Source: Ananas comosus
Lineage: Eukaryota > Streptophyta > Magnoliopsida > Poales > Bromeliaceae
Reading direction: 5' to 3'
DNA: 64,000 bases
NCBI RefSeq assembly: GCF_001540865.1
Contig: NC_033640.1
Span: 2,633,922 to 2,697,921, forward strand
Under the pieces are notes generated by a model. It saw only the letters and a program-made list of their open reading frames with translations. It was not told the origin of the DNA and did no database searches. Each line of letters starts with the position of its first letter. The stretch's first letter is position 1. Below are positions 33,391-46,035 of this stretch, in pieces. The position numbers and the translations under genes were made by a program.

Positions 33391-34384
33391 AGCACCGGAT
33401 AGTTTCTCTACAAGCACGAACCCGATGATCCTTCCTTAAACACCTGTAGACCTTCCTTCAAACCTAAGCTTATACCTAGACTAGTTCTGTCCTGAGTATT
33501 GGAAAGAGGAGTTGCCTCGGCGAGGGTATAATTAGGGAGTCGCTCGGCTGGTGTGAGAAGCAGGCTAAAGAAGGCTTTTTTATAGGACTTCTTAGAAGGA
33601 ATCGCTATCACTTTCAAAATGCACTTCACTCTCTGCTGTGCAGAAAGGGGACGCCAACAACTCCCTACCTGTAAGAGTAAAGGGGAAGAAGAAGAGAAGC
33701 TGCAAAAACCAATGGACAAAGGGGAGAGACCACCATCGAAGGGACAACAAAATACTAAAGAATCTTCTTTGTGATCTGCCCAAGAAATTTTTGAGTTTTT
33801 CTTACTCTTATTTCTATTCCCTCTATCTTGTATGGATTTCTTGTACAGGGCATGATTCACTCGGGAAATCTTTCCAAGTGTTTCTTTTAGATACCTAAAG
33901 CGCCTTTTGAAATCACTGTTGAGAATAGAAGGAGATGAGCCACTTCGCATGTTGTTCTTCGTAAAAAAAGTGGAGCTCTCCTTTGCCTGTCTCTCTAGGC
34001 ACCATCTCTCTGGTCTCTAATATGGTTAATGTTGCCTAGACCCTTTGTCTTGTTGCATTGGTGTAGCGTCCTTCAGTGAAAACTGATTCTCAAACTAGTA
34101 GGTATGTCCATACCCTGGCTTCGCTCTTCTTATGATCTCTCCATAATTTTCATCTTCATTATCATCCTCTCTGCCACATCCCTCTCTCCCAATCCTGCGT
34201 AGGCTCTTCATCTTCTAGCTAATCTAGAGTGTTCATTTCTCTTCTATTATCATCATTTTTTATCACTTCAAGATGCTCTCACATTTTTGGTTTATTAGAA
34301 GTTGTTGAACATATCTTGACGTTTTCTTGTCGGCTAAAAGGATTCAAGATTATGAGCTCCTTTATTAATTAAAACCATAACCCC

Positions 34385-34425
34385 CTTCTAACAGTAACAG
34401 AGTAGTGCTCTATTACTATTAGAAG
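34385..34425. repeat. 18-bp-stem imperfect hairpin at the LINE edge
   Basis: cttctaacagtaacagag and ctctattactattagaag pair with two mismatches around a 5-base loop. It overlaps the presumed LINE insertion site. Confidence 0.7.
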
Positions 34426-34783
34426 GCCCGGAAGATGATGATCAAATCTAGTTTTCCTATTCAATAACAACAAGCACTCTGAGGCAAAATATTACATTGG
34501 TTTTCAATTTATCTCCTAATAATTCTTGGTTTGGACCTGCATCAAAATATATTGGCAAGAGAATCTGGTCATTTTGCTAAAACACTAAAAGATTCAGGTA
34601 TCTTTACAAGCGTCATAATTTGTCCATCATGAGTCATTTGGCTAAAACAATCAAGTATCCATCATGTGAATGGCGGGTAGGAAGTCCTTAAGTTGGTGGC
34701 TGTCTCGACCCTTTTTTTAATAATTTCTCTTTGTCATATATGCGTAACGCAAAAGATAGATTCAAAATGAACTACAAGCGTAC

Positions 34784-35607
34784 CATTTGCGAGGTCGAGA
34801 AGGAAGTCTGCAGGGTTCATTGGGACGGATAGGGCAAAACCAATGCTAGCAAAGTAGCCCATGACACGGGAGGCCCTACCAAAGAAGATAGGGTGGCCAT
34901 CGGAGAGGAGCATGACCTTGTGGAACAAGTAGAAGATGCGGCTAGAGGACTGGTGGATGGTCATGACCACCGTCTTGCCACCCTCCACCAGGTTGAGCAG
35001 CATGGAAACGATCCTCCATGCGATGGAGTCGAGGCAGGACGTGGGCTCATCCAGGAACAACAGGCTCGGGTTGATTAGCATCTCCTGGCCGATACTCACC
35101 CGCTTGTGCTCGCCGCCAAACACGCCGCGCACCAACGGGCTGTCGATGATGCTGTTGCGGCACGACGCCAGGCCTTAGCTCTGCCACGACGGCCTCCGCC
35201 TGTGAGACCTTCTTCTGCCATGTGAGGGTACTAGGGAGGTGGAGAAGGGCGGTGTAGATGAAGGTCTCTACCATGGTGAGGTAGGGGTAGAGCACGTCGT
35301 CCTGCGTCATGAAGCCCATGTTGCGATTGAGCGAGCTGGAGAAGGGCCGACTGTTGTAGGTAATGGCGCCGCTGAGCTGCCGACCGCCGCTGCCGCCTAA
35401 ACAACCACCTAAGGTTGTGAGCAGAGTGGTCTTCCCGCTGCCCGAGGCGCCGAGCATCGCTAGTATCTCGCCGGGGAGCACCACCCCTGACACCCCCTTC
35501 AGGATCGTACTCTCGGTGTCGGCATCCTTCTTCTTATTCTCTTTCATCGAGCCACTGCTGTCGATGCTCTTCCCCTTGATTTTGATCGTGTACACCACGT
35601 CTTTAAA
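34784..35607 (-). pseudogene. ABCG half-transporter nucleotide-binding exon (copy 1)
   Basis: From acceptor GTGCAG|TTT to donor AATG|GTACGC this exon encodes FKDVVYTIKIKG, Walker A (GASGSGKTT), a Q-loop region (MTQDDVLYPYLTM), the signature [11 protein letters not shown], Walker B ([13 protein letters not shown]), the H-loop (MTIHQ) and [14 protein letters not shown]. Order and spacing are those of plant ABCG half-transporters. A single extra A near 35172, in the [12 protein letters not shown] region, shifts the frame. With the second frameshift at 28022 and the absent middle exon, the locus is most likely a pseudogene, although single-base errors in the assembly could explain the shifts. The upstream exon carrying the start codon is not identified. 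Confidence 0.85.
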
Positions 35608-36311
35608 CTGCACCATAATAATCAACATGCAAGTCTTTTTAGTTGACTAATCCTAATAGTCTATTAAGCTTAACCATTAACTCATCTTCCGATTTGCTGC
35701 TACTATCGCTAGATCAGGTATGTACAGAAGCGAATTCCTAGAAAAGTAAATGAATAGAGGCTCTTCTGTGTGGTTAAAAGAGGATAAGCTTGGTGGTCGA
35801 CTAATTAGACTGCAAGAAATCACTGCCTACCTACCGAATACAGCATGCATGCATTTGATGTGCAGTAAATAAACTTTCCATCATTATAGTATAGTATAGT
35901 AAACTTGGGGATGTGGCTAATGGACTTCGGCACAATAAGATTCGACCATCGACTCTTATTAATTAAATTAAGAGACAGCATAACATTAAAACAGTTTATA
36001 TAATAACAACAATATTAACTTTTTTATTTTTTTTCATCTTTTGGGAGAGATCTCATCTCTCCATCACCAAGATACGCCCTCGGGCAATTATAAAAACAAA
36101 AGACGGATAACAGTGGCCTCGACCGCCTCCGTAGTAATAATAAAATAAAAAACTTTGAAACTATGTATAGCAATGGATAAAAGAAAAGAGGATGTGTGCA
36201 GAGGAGTCAATGGAGGTTAGGATCGACAAAGTATTTCTCGCTCGCTCCCCATTGTAAGAGGGATTTTGGTGGCCTTGTGATTTCTCCTCATTATTTGGTT
36301 ACTTTAGTTTA
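35290..36311. repeat. Duplicated block, copy 1 (left part)
   Basis: This sequence (ABCG exon end and its upstream flank, with words such as gtggtcgactaattagactgc and cagcatgcatgcatttgatg) is repeated in the same order and orientation at 51045-51314 plus 57008-57772. Identity is about 90% by eye with small indels. Copy 1 continues at 42804-43027, 43502-43532 and 46878-47453 after removal of later insertions. Confidence 0.88.
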
Positions 36312-37431
36312 TGTAATATATGGCAACTTGGAGTTGCGATGTCAACTTTGATCTAGGGGATCGAAGTGAGGATTGAGCTAGTTGGACATCATCCCCAAGT
36401 GATTTGTGATGCGTGTGAATGAATTCTGGAGATAAATAAGTGTTTCGGCGCAAATTGGGCGCGAAACGAAATATAAAGAGAATTTTCGGATTTCCGATGC
36501 TAACTTTGATTAAAAGAATTAAAGTGAGCAAAATAATATAAAAATGGTGTGAGATAATATTTTATTGGACTTAAGGGTGTAAAATATAAGTCTGGAATGA
36601 CTCGTGTTGGAATCGGAGCGAAAACAAAAGATTTAGAATTTTCTGTAAAGAATGGGACTGATAAATTAGCAGAAAATGCACAATGTCAGAAAATTATGAA
36701 AACTGGAGGAGATGTCAGAAATATTTTTATGAGGCTAGATTTAAAGTTTCATATTATTCTGACAGCCGTAGAGAGAGAAATAGAATCCGAAAGCTATCTG
36801 ATAAAGATTGCAGTTCGGTACAGTTTGCGGTGACCAAATGGGGTCGAAACTGAAATGTTAAAATTTCTTTGGACTTGTTATGTAAAACCGAACATGCCTG
36901 TCAAATTTGAGCGAAAACGGATATTCAGAAGGGCTCCAATTAAATGTATCAGACTAGAATTGGACTGAAGTGATAATATTGATGACCTATGGACCTAAAG
37001 GCAATTGTTACATTGCTTAGTGGATTTCCACTAAGCTGCCAGGGGGGAACCTCCATTCTTATCCTCTCCCTGTACGCATGAGAGAGAGAGGGAAAGGAAG
37101 AAAAGGGAAAAAGAGAAGAAGAAGAAAGTAATGAAATTGGTGTCGTTTGACGAGCCGATCGATCCCCCGCGCGCGTTGGATTTTTCCGGCGCTTCGACTG
37201 CGAAGTTAGTATTTTATTATTATAGTTTCAAATCAAGTTTTTTGGTGAATTCTTGCTTAAGAATAATGTTATCTACTCTATAAAAGGGTTTAAGATGTAA
37301 GCTAATGTTGCTAAAGGTTGTAGATGCCATTAAAAACATAGAACAAGCTATGTATTATGTGTATGTATATGTATATGTACGTACTTATGAATGATTGTTG
37401 GGGGTAAAATCTGAGATAAAGAGAGTTAAAC

Positions 37432-40008
37432 TGTACCCCGGACCGGCGAAACGGCCTCCAGGGTAGCGTGCCCAGACCCGCCATATGTCTACACATATAA
37501 GGCGTCTACAATAAAAACGGAAGTAAAGCAGGAGATAAGAACAAATAAAGAACTGAAATAACTAGCAATTAAGATATCAGACAAGTAAGGTCTATCATCT
37601 ACACCAAGTAAATAAAATGAAGCTAGTCAATAAAGAAAACCATAAGTAGTACAATATCTGTCTCTAGTACAAAAGTAAGTGGTCTCGTTATACATAATAC
37701 GGGTACAACTCTCAACCTCTCACAAAAAGATAACACGAGAGGTAGACCACTATCGAACGATCCCTTTGGGTTAAGCACGCTAGCCGATGCGATACCTTCC
37801 GCATCCCTCCTGCTCCCTGCGTGGAGGCTCTGAAAAACATCGAGATAAAGAGGGCGTGAGAACTATAATTTATAGTTCCAGTGGGCATTACTGACCTCAC
37901 TCTATGCCACCACTAGGCCCCAAAGAGAAAGCAAAGTATAATAATAATAGCAATAAAGATGCGAATAAAACATAATTAAAATTGTAAAATTGCCTAAATC
38001 AAATATAAAACGATGTCATGGTGATGTACATCTACGATATCAAAATAGTAAATCATTAACCTTTATGAATTCATTATGCATAAGTTCTGTCATGGCAACC
38101 AAATATATAATGCAAAAGGAGACTTATCAAGTGTACTACATGTCTCAACACTATGCTAAATGCATATAAATGTCATTCAAACTACTAAACCTATCTAGTA
38201 GTGATTAACCATTTCCAACACCGTGTCGATTTCATTTCCACTTAAAACCTACCAAAGTAGCTCAGCTGTGCCCTAAGTGCGTGTGTAGCCCAATCATCCC
38301 TGCTCTTGGAATGTGTCTGTCCCACTCGACCCGTAGGCTTCTCCGATACCGCACAAGCGAACGTAAATCGGTAGGCTAACTCCGGAGTGCCGGCTTGTAG
38401 AGCGACCCTCACAAGCATGTGCGAATGAGCACAAATGGCAAGCAAGCATAGTCCATAGTCTCAAGTATCAATCTCATGTCTCTAACATGGTATAGTCACT
38501 AGCATCCGAAGGTCTATTTAAGTCACAATGTGAAGTTTCAAACATTTGCTACGCTTAGTGCCCCTTGATGACACTTAGGCAATTTGATTGTTCAACAGTA
38601 TCCAAATCCTCAATGGCCCTATTCACCTAGGTTCTCACATGTCCTGAGCTCAATGCCGCTTGATGACATTAGCTCTCTAGTTCACATACTTGTTAAATGG
38701 CAATTTTCAACTTTCATGTCACAATAAACTTAGGGTTTAAATGCATGAATCCAATCTTATTATACAATTATAGGAGCATGAAACCACATCTGTATAGAAT
38801 GCTAAGTGCAACCATAGGCCAAACCAGCTACTCTCTGCTACATAGACGTCCAAAATTTACATATATATCATAGGCCTTTTAAGCATTCTAAAATTCACAA
38901 TAAATACATTTAGTATGAACATCACTGTTTTCAATTTACGCGAACATATATAACCATATATGAGAATTTCTCATATGTAGGCTAATAAACCCAGCCAACG
39001 TCGGCGTAGGCTCTCGATTCGCGAAACAAAGTTGTCCCCGATCTCCAAATACCTAAAAGTATTGAGCGAAGAGATACACGGCTTACAATCAACTACAAGA
39101 ATTAAATATTAACAACAGACAAAAGGGCTAAAACTCACCTCAAGAGAAAATCTCTTCCAAAGCTCCAAAAGAGAGCTAGAACCCTTCCAATCCAAGCTCA
39201 AGGAAGGTTCTAATCCAATCAATCTAGCCTCAAAAGCCCTAGATCAAAAAGCCCCAAAATCAACCCTAAAACCTCATTCTAGGGTTTCCAATACAATAAA
39301 ACCTCAAATCCAAGGTCTAATGAGAGAAAGGCTACCAACCTTAAGAGACTTCAATCAAGCTCAATAGGTGAAAATCTTCACTCTCGCAAGCTCCAAGTCC
39401 AAGCCCAAGCACCAAGGAAGAAGAGGAGGTGAAGAAATGCTCCAAGTCCTTCTAATAGCTCTCACATCTTCTTCTTCTTCTTCCTTCCTTCTTCTCCTTC
39501 TCTCCTTCTTCTTTCCTTTACAAGGAGGGTGGAGAGAGTTGAGAGAAGAGAAATGAGGAGAAGAGGGTGGAGGTCTGTTATAGACCCTCTATTGTAACAA
39601 AATCCAGCTAGGTCCTCCAAAATGCAATATTGCCTCAGCCCGGTCTGGGCACTTTTTCGCCAGGGACCGATCTCTGCCCCAGCAAGGACGTCTCTCGCTG
39701 CGAACCCGAAAAACCAACGTCAGGGAACAGGTCTCTCCCTGCCGGGACGGTCTCTCTCTGCGAAGCGCGCGCTCGGGACGTCTCGCCCGCAGGGACCGGT
39801 GCCTCAGGGGCTCCGCACACTGCTCACTGGGGACCGTCTCTCCTTCCAGGGACCGGTCCCGAGAGTAAAAACTCTCAAGACTTGTCCAGAATTCAGTATT
39901 TCCAACTTTTAGGTCGGAAAACATCTACAACCCTTCCACCAATGTGGAAAAGCTCGAAATACATCCAACATATCGAACCTCGCAATTTGCAAAGGCCAGT
40001 TGCGTACA
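37432..40008 (-). mobile_element. Solo LTR D (2577 bp) nested in LTR A
   Basis: It starts TGTACCCCGGACC, ends TTGCGTACA, and is flanked by taaac at 37427-37431 and 40009-40013. The host sequence reads through across the site: aatgattgttgggggtaaaat on the left resembles the LTR A repeat at 40132. Compared with the other LTRs it lies in the opposite orientation. It contains CT/AAG-rich leader-like DNA (39360-39570) and a repeated gggaccggtctctcc motif (39650-39860). No protein is encoded. Confidence 0.83.
39655..39860 (+). repeat. Degenerate GGGACCGGTCTCTCC repeat
   Basis: About seven variants of cagggaccggtctctccctg (e.g. gggaccgatctctgcc, gggaacaggtctctccctg, gggacggtctctctctg, gggaccgtctctccttcc) occur every 25-40 bases. 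The long open frames across it on both strands are consequences of the GC-rich repeat. Confidence 0.7.
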
Positions 40009-41683
40009 TAAACCTGGTTTGAATGATCTTCTTGGCTGCCTAAAAGTGTTGAATTAAGGATTCTAGGTGCTACTAGTATGTAAGAAACCTAGAAATTATG
40101 TTAGGAACATCATATATGTATGCATATACTTATAAATGGTTGTTGAGGATGAAAATCTAAAATAGATTAATCCTAAACCTGATTGGAAGGATGTTTCCTG
40201 CTATGTAGAGAAGTTGAACAAGAATTTATTAGGTGCTGAAATTCTAAACATTATGAAGAACCCTATAGAACTAACTTTGTGTTATGTATGTATATATGTA
40301 TATACATATGAATGGTTATTAGGAACGAAACTTGGGAGATAACCTATTGGAACTTGAAAACCTGAGATCAGGTTGGTGTGTTATTTAACAGGAATTGAGG
40401 TAAGTTCTCTGGTTGAAGCTTAGATTACTATGTGTGTTCTATACAAATTGTGTAGAATCAAGTTATGTGAAACCTAAGTCTAGAAATGCACTTTTGCAGG
40501 ATTGAAGTCCTAACGTGAAGTTGACCACGTACAAACCTAATTGAGGGTAAAACGAACGCGTTGGCGAAGTCGGTTCGGCAATCCATCGAGCCTACGCGAA
40601 GATATCGCCAAAAGGACGTTTTCGGCATCAATTGACGCGAGCGCGGGTCGCGGTTCTTGGAAAAGTGCGAGAAGCGCATTTCTCGCAATCCGGTACAAAA
40701 TAAAGGTGGGTTGTGCTTTACTGAAGTGATTAGGTCACTTCCATGCCAAAGTAGATCATGGTTTCATTTGACGCATATATGAATATGATTGTCGACATAT
40801 GAACATTAATGCTAAATGCATATGAGTAGGCATATATGATTGTTGACATATGATGATTAATACTAGATGATCTATAATGGTTATCATATGGGTATGAACG
40901 CTAGATGCATATGAATGTAATTGTCGAAATGCGAACATAAATGCTAGAGCATATATAATTGTTGATACCTGAAAGCATGAATCATGTAAAGTTATTTACC
41001 ATCGGAATATGCATATGAACGTCTTGATAATCATATTGGATGACGTATGAATGTTAACATGTGATAAGATTGCTAGATGCATATGACTAAGCCTATATGA
41101 ACATGAATGCTAGATGCATATAAATGTATTATAGTCAAGCTATATGAATGTCGATAATTCTAATTGATTAGAAACCTCGATGGCGATTAAGGTAAATAAG
41201 AATATGGGAATATGTAAACTATGAACCTTATGTTAAATCCCTAAGAATTGGGTATAAATCGACAACTCTAGTTGAGTAGAAATCTTGACGGCGACAAAGT
41301 AAGTGAAAATGTGCAAATTATAATCCTAGGCATGGATAACTAGGATAATAAATAGATCGAGTGGTATGAACCTAGTGTCATTAAACATAGGTTGGACATG
41401 AAATAAACCTAATGTCATTGAACATAGGTTGAATTAGTAAACCTAGAGTCGAGATCTAGGTGAAAGAAGATAAACCTAGTGTAAATGAACCTAGGTTATG
41501 ATGTATAGTGACACTTAGTAAAATTGAACTAAGTTATGAATTATAGTGGCAGTAGGACCACTAGAAAGTGAATGGTATAGACTTAGGAAGGTCGTCAACA
41601 TAGGGTAAGTGATTAAACCCTTAAGTTGTGAAAGTGGGTTCCGGAATCCATAGGAATGGTACTGTTGGTAAAAATAGAATCAG

Positions 41684-41905
41684 AACTACGGGTTTGACGG
41701 TTCTCCTCGCCCGGTAGTGATTCAACGGGATCGACGGTTCTCCTCTCCCGGCATGCCATGAAACAAGTGAATCAGAACTACGGGATCGACGGTTCTCCTC
41801 TCCCGGTATGAGCTCAACGGGTTTGACGGTTCTCCTCACCTGTTAAGCTTGAGCGACTTAGGGTCACGGGGATCGACGGTTCTCCTCTCCCTGTGATGGA
41901 CCTAG
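41684..41905 (+). repeat. Tandem array of a ~40-bp unit in LTR A
   Basis: Five or so copies of a unit containing acgg(g)(a/t)tcgacggttctcctc(t/g)cccgg are separated by short variable linkers (gaatcagaactacgg, gagctcaacggg). Unit spacing is ~40-60 bases. Confidence 0.8.
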
Positions 41906-42803
41906 TGTCGCGTGGACTTAAGGCTGAGGTGCTTGTGAGACGTCCTTCACCTCGAGCCTGACTTGACGCGGTACTCCGTGGATGATTGACTCAAGACCGA
42001 GTCGAGTAGCATAGATGGCTAAGATAAAATAACCTTAGGAAAGAATCGCCAGTGAGCACAATAAGACAAAGAGTAAAGAATAAAGAAAATAGCTAATGAA
42101 CGAGAATAGCTAATAAAGAAAAGAACGGCTACAAGTAGAGAATGGTTAATGATATAAAGTAGAATCAAGTAATCTACTTGCATGATTTACAGGTATTGCA
42201 TATTGCATAGCATCGTTATAATTGCGAGGCAAGGTATGGTTTTATTAGTTGCATAATCAAATATCTATCTATCTGTTTATTAAACTAACATGCAGTTGCC
42301 TCCTTTGGACCTGGTAGGTCGAGCTCTTCTCTTGGGTGGCCGTACCCACTGGGAACTATATTTATATAGCTCTCACCCCCATGTTGTTTTTGGGGGTACA
42401 AGTTCGCACGTGAGCGGCGCGGCGGCGAGAGGACAGGGCGTAGCTCTGTAGATAGCGCCCTACCACCGAGACCAGAGATAGCAGTACCCTGAAGCAGTCT
42501 AGCTCAGAGTTCAGTATGAAAGAAACAAACTTATATCACATTTGTATAAATTGTAATAATTTAAAGGCTTATGAAATTTTGTAAATGTAAAATCTGTGAG
42601 ATGAATGCTTGTAATAGCATAGTTAGCATTTTATGTTTTTGATACTTATGCAATCTATATACTTGCTACTGTTCCTGGTTGGAATCTCGCGTATTGCATT
42701 GTTTAGATTGTGACGCCTAGAACGTACAGGGGAAGCTCTGTCCGTTCGGCGGTCTGCCGACGTGCCCGAATCCGACCAAATAGGCGGAGCTCGGGGCGTG
42801 ACA

Positions 42804-43027
42804 GTTTAATTCGAGCTTAAATTCATTTTCTTCTCATTGTAGATATGATATATCACCTACGAAGTAGCAGTAATATTTCAAGGCAAGGAGGGGCGTCGGG
42901 GATTCAAAAGAGTGCGGTTTGGAGAGGGAAGGAGAAGTCCGGAAGGGAGATTTGTCGAGTGCGCATGCAAATGGAAAATAATAATAATAAAATATTAACA
43001 GAACAGAGGGTCCACCCTTACCCTTAC
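42804..43027. repeat. Duplicated block, copy 1 (middle part)
   Basis: Matches 57770-57988 (e.g. aagtccggaagggagatttgtcg). It is the continuation of the duplicated flank between solo LTR A and the hAT-like element. Confidence 0.85.
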
Positions 43028-43501
43028 TAGAGATGTCAACGGGTCGGATTCGGGGCAGATTTTTAAAAACCCGAACCCGAACCCGACTCCAAACCCGAGA
43101 CCCGAACCCGACGGATTTTAAAAATCCATATCCAAACCCGAACCCGACCAAAAATCTGAAACCCGAACCCGAACCCGAACCCGAAAATTTGAACCCGAAA
43201 CAATTATTTCTTTTTTCAATATTTCAAAATATATTATATTAAATTTAAATTTTTAAAATACAAATTCAAATATAACATCAAATTTTTATATATATATATA
43301 TTATATATAATACAAAATAAATTCGGGTTCGGGTCGGGGTCGGGTCGGGGTCGGGTTCGGGTCGGGTACAATCAAAATCCATATCCGAATCCATATCCGT
43401 CGGGTTTTTATTTTTTATATCCATATCCATCGGATATATCCGTTTCATTCGGGTTCAGGTTCGGATAAAATTTCGGGTATCCATACCCATTGACATCCCT
43501 A
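43028..43501. mobile_element. hAT-like element (TAGGGATGTCAA type), copy 2
   Basis: Ends TAGAGATGTCAACGGGTC and its complement in attgacatcccta, perfect 8-bp duplication acccttac (43020-43027 and 43502-43509). The arms are GACCCGAACCCGAA-type repeats and the core is AT-rich. It is absent from the duplicated copy at 57985-57995, so it inserted after the duplication. Confidence 0.92.
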
Positions 43502-45404
43502 ACCCTTACCCTCGAACGTTGCTTGCCCCCACTGTCACGCCCCAAGTCCACAGAGAAAGTCCACGGGGGCGTCAATAGACCCGCCGAACGGACAGAGTTT
43601 CCTCTTTCCGAACGAAGCGTCAAAACAATAGAACAGTAGCAAAACAATCCAAGAAATCACAATTATTTTCCATATCACAAGATCAAGAGTAAAGTCACTA
43701 AACAAACAAATTACATGTATCAGAGCGAACCACTGTAAACCAACTATGATACAACACTATACCGAAGTATCAGCTATGATACAACTATGATACAACACTA
43801 TACATCCCGAAGTCTCAACTAACCAGCAAATTGAATAGACAAAGAAAAGGCCCTGACCCTTGCCAGTCCTGGTATATAGCATGAGTGAAACATCTAGCTA
43901 GTGGTCCTCTACAATTAGTGTACATGGGTTGAAGATGCTATCTATGATGCAGTCCCCTTTACCTCGATCAATTGTCGGCATAAATTTTTCTGAAAAGTAA
44001 ACCACAAGAGAGAGTGAGAACTACGAAATAGCAGCTCTCAGTGGGTACGATCGACGATAACCACGACTTTCCCACTAGGTCTACTGGAGGCCAGAATAGT
44101 GAAAGAACAGTAAAATACGCGGTAAATGCATAACTAAAGATAACTGCAAGTACAGTAAAGTCTGCTGTAAATGAATAACTGAAAGTATGGCAAAGAAATA
44201 TCTGACTCTGATCGGAACAGGTAATGTATCTACTAATCACTTTACTGTAAAAGAATAACTGATGATAATATCAACAAATCTATATACCTGCTGAACTCTC
44301 ATGTCCCTGTATATGTCATTAAAAGGCAGGAAAGTGGCTGATTAGTTCATGCATCAATGCTATTACTACTAAACAAATGATGTACTAGTACCCAATCACA
44401 ACGATCGACTCATATGTTCGGTCAAGCCTGCTTCCGCCTAGTGCCCGGAATCGCACTTCCACAGGTGCATCGTCAACACCTAGGCTCTGCCCCCAGCCCG
44501 AACACCACTCTAATAGGCGGATCGTCTTTCCAAGAGCACACATATCTCTACTATAACTGGCCAGCATCCGGAGCGGCACTCAAAAGGGAGCGACCCCTAC
44601 CGAGTCTAAAGCATGTATCTCTGTCAACTCAATATGGCTCTGCATGCTATAGTCTATGTGATGGTCAAAAATATCACAAGTACTCAATCCAAGGTCCCCA
44701 GCATAATCATATAGTCAACAGTAAGTTAAATGTCACAACAGAATATTCATATGCTTTCTCTCTATGTCCAGACACCTGTACACCACCGCCGCGTTATCCA
44801 CGGCCTCTGTCATGTAGTATATGGCATGCACGATGTAAATGTGTCATAGATGACTCACTAATATGCACAAGATGTCTACTAGCCTCCCACGACCTAAGCT
44901 AGCATATTTCATAGGACTATTAGAACCAAATCACTAGATCACGACCATTAGACTCATGACATCACATAGTATGGTCTAAATTGACGACTATAGATGAATA
45001 AGCTGAAATCCATGCTCTTCTATGTAATTTCATGCCAATCCCACCTTTAACAACATATAGAACCACATATATCTACACATGTCACGCCTACTTGACTCAA
45101 TGCTCATGCACTCACATATACACTTGTTCGGAATTTATTCATATACCTAAATCCATGCTAACATAGCCCTTTTATCGATCTCGCTAATCATCGACATATG
45201 CACACCATGCAAATAGACATAGAAGGAACTTTGTCATTTTCAACGACTCGGAACCCACCTGAACAGCTAATTCACTAGCAATAAGGAATGCGCCTAGAAG
45301 ACTTCCTCAAAGCTTTAAAACCAGTGTTGAGAGAAGCAAATCCCAGCAAAATCCACCATAAGTTCTGATGGAAAAAGCGGCAAATTGAAATCCCTACAAT
45401 CGTA

Positions 45405-45525
45405 TGGAAAAAATAATATTTAGGCCACAGCATCACTACGATCCAACGGAAAAAAATAATATTTAGGCCACAGTATCACTACAATCCAATGGAAAAAATA
45501 ATATTTAGGCCACAGCATCAACTAA
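45405..45525 (+). repeat. Three-copy ~48-bp tandem repeat in LTR B
   Basis: Units containing aaaaaataatatttaggcc followed by acagcatcactac repeat three times with one or two substitutions each. Confidence 0.85.
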
Positions 45526-46035
45526 CTCAATTCTACACCAATTGACCTTAAATAAAGTATGAACCATTATGGATTCTCCAACTGATCCAATGGAAGAATT
45601 GAATTCGAAAAACCAACGGACATGATCAATCTCAACACTGTCAGTTTAAGAGCAGTTTAAGAGTCTAAAGGAAACTGAAATTGAATCCTTACTAACCTAA
45701 AATTTAGGTGAAGGAACAGGTCCACATGCTCCTCTTCCTCACTTGAGCACCAAAATAAGATCCATTTCATGCGTACAACTCAATTGGGAAGAAAACAGAC
45801 AAAGAAATTAGAAAATAGCGATTGAAATCCAAATTTCCCACTCGCTTCAACAATTTACACAATTTCATCCCAATTCACCTTAATTTCGACTGGAATAAAA
45901 CGCAACTTGAAGCTCACTACCATCATCATCCTTGGATCAACTTTCATTTCGAAATGGAGGCGAAATCGGACTCGATTGGAGTCCCGAATGGGAGCTACTA
46001 CTGCTGCGATTTCAGCGGAACTACTCGTCAAATGA

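Larger units (their letters stand above)
30160..34408 (-). mobile_element. LINE (L1-like) remnant, minus strand
   Basis: Read on the minus strand, this block has ORF1-like sequence first. A CCHC knuckle (CYKTRHLARNC, ~33360-33390) precedes a DUF4283-like domain (ISFGRFSNDILVDWFHERDF, ~33120-33200; NLQFECWFEARVAAIVNGFG, ~32900-32960). An acidic region follows (32022-32492), and at the 3' end a zf-RVT-type segment (KIFGWL...CVLCTEEPEIVYHLFVGC, ~30540-30690). A T-run on the + strand at 30161-30170 is the poly(A) tail of the element. The 9-mer tctattact occurs at both edges (30151-30159, 34409-34417) and may be the target duplication. The reverse transcriptase and most of the endonuclease are missing and stops abound, so it is dead. 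It sits between the two ABCG exon blocks. Confidence 0.75.
36312..42803 (+). mobile_element. Solo LTR A (~3.9 kb), interrupted by solo LTR D
   Basis: It starts TGTAATATATGGCAAC, ends GGGGCGTGACA and has a perfect 5-bp target duplication gttta (36307-36311, 42804-42808). The empty site is preserved in the duplicated copy at about 57768-57775 (tttagtttaattc). No gag-pol, primer site or second LTR is present. It shares blocks with solo LTR B in inverted orientation (36990-37230 against 46390-46610) and with solo LTR C. It contains a tandem array at 41684-41905 and is itself split by LTR D (37432-40008). Confidence 0.87.

Noticed and set aside
39589..40022. Overlapping long frames on both strands in GC-rich DNA
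   Set aside because: They follow the GGGACCGGTCTCTCC repeat of solo LTR D and have no domain features.
41684..41905. Possible CRISPR-like array of direct repeats with spacers
   Set aside because: Eukaryotic context, repeats degenerate, spacers short and variable in length, no cas genes; it is a minisatellite in a solo LTR.
44414..44902. 162-codon open frame on the plus strand
   Set aside because: Falls entirely in solo LTR B, has no recognised domain and no equivalent in the other LTR copies.
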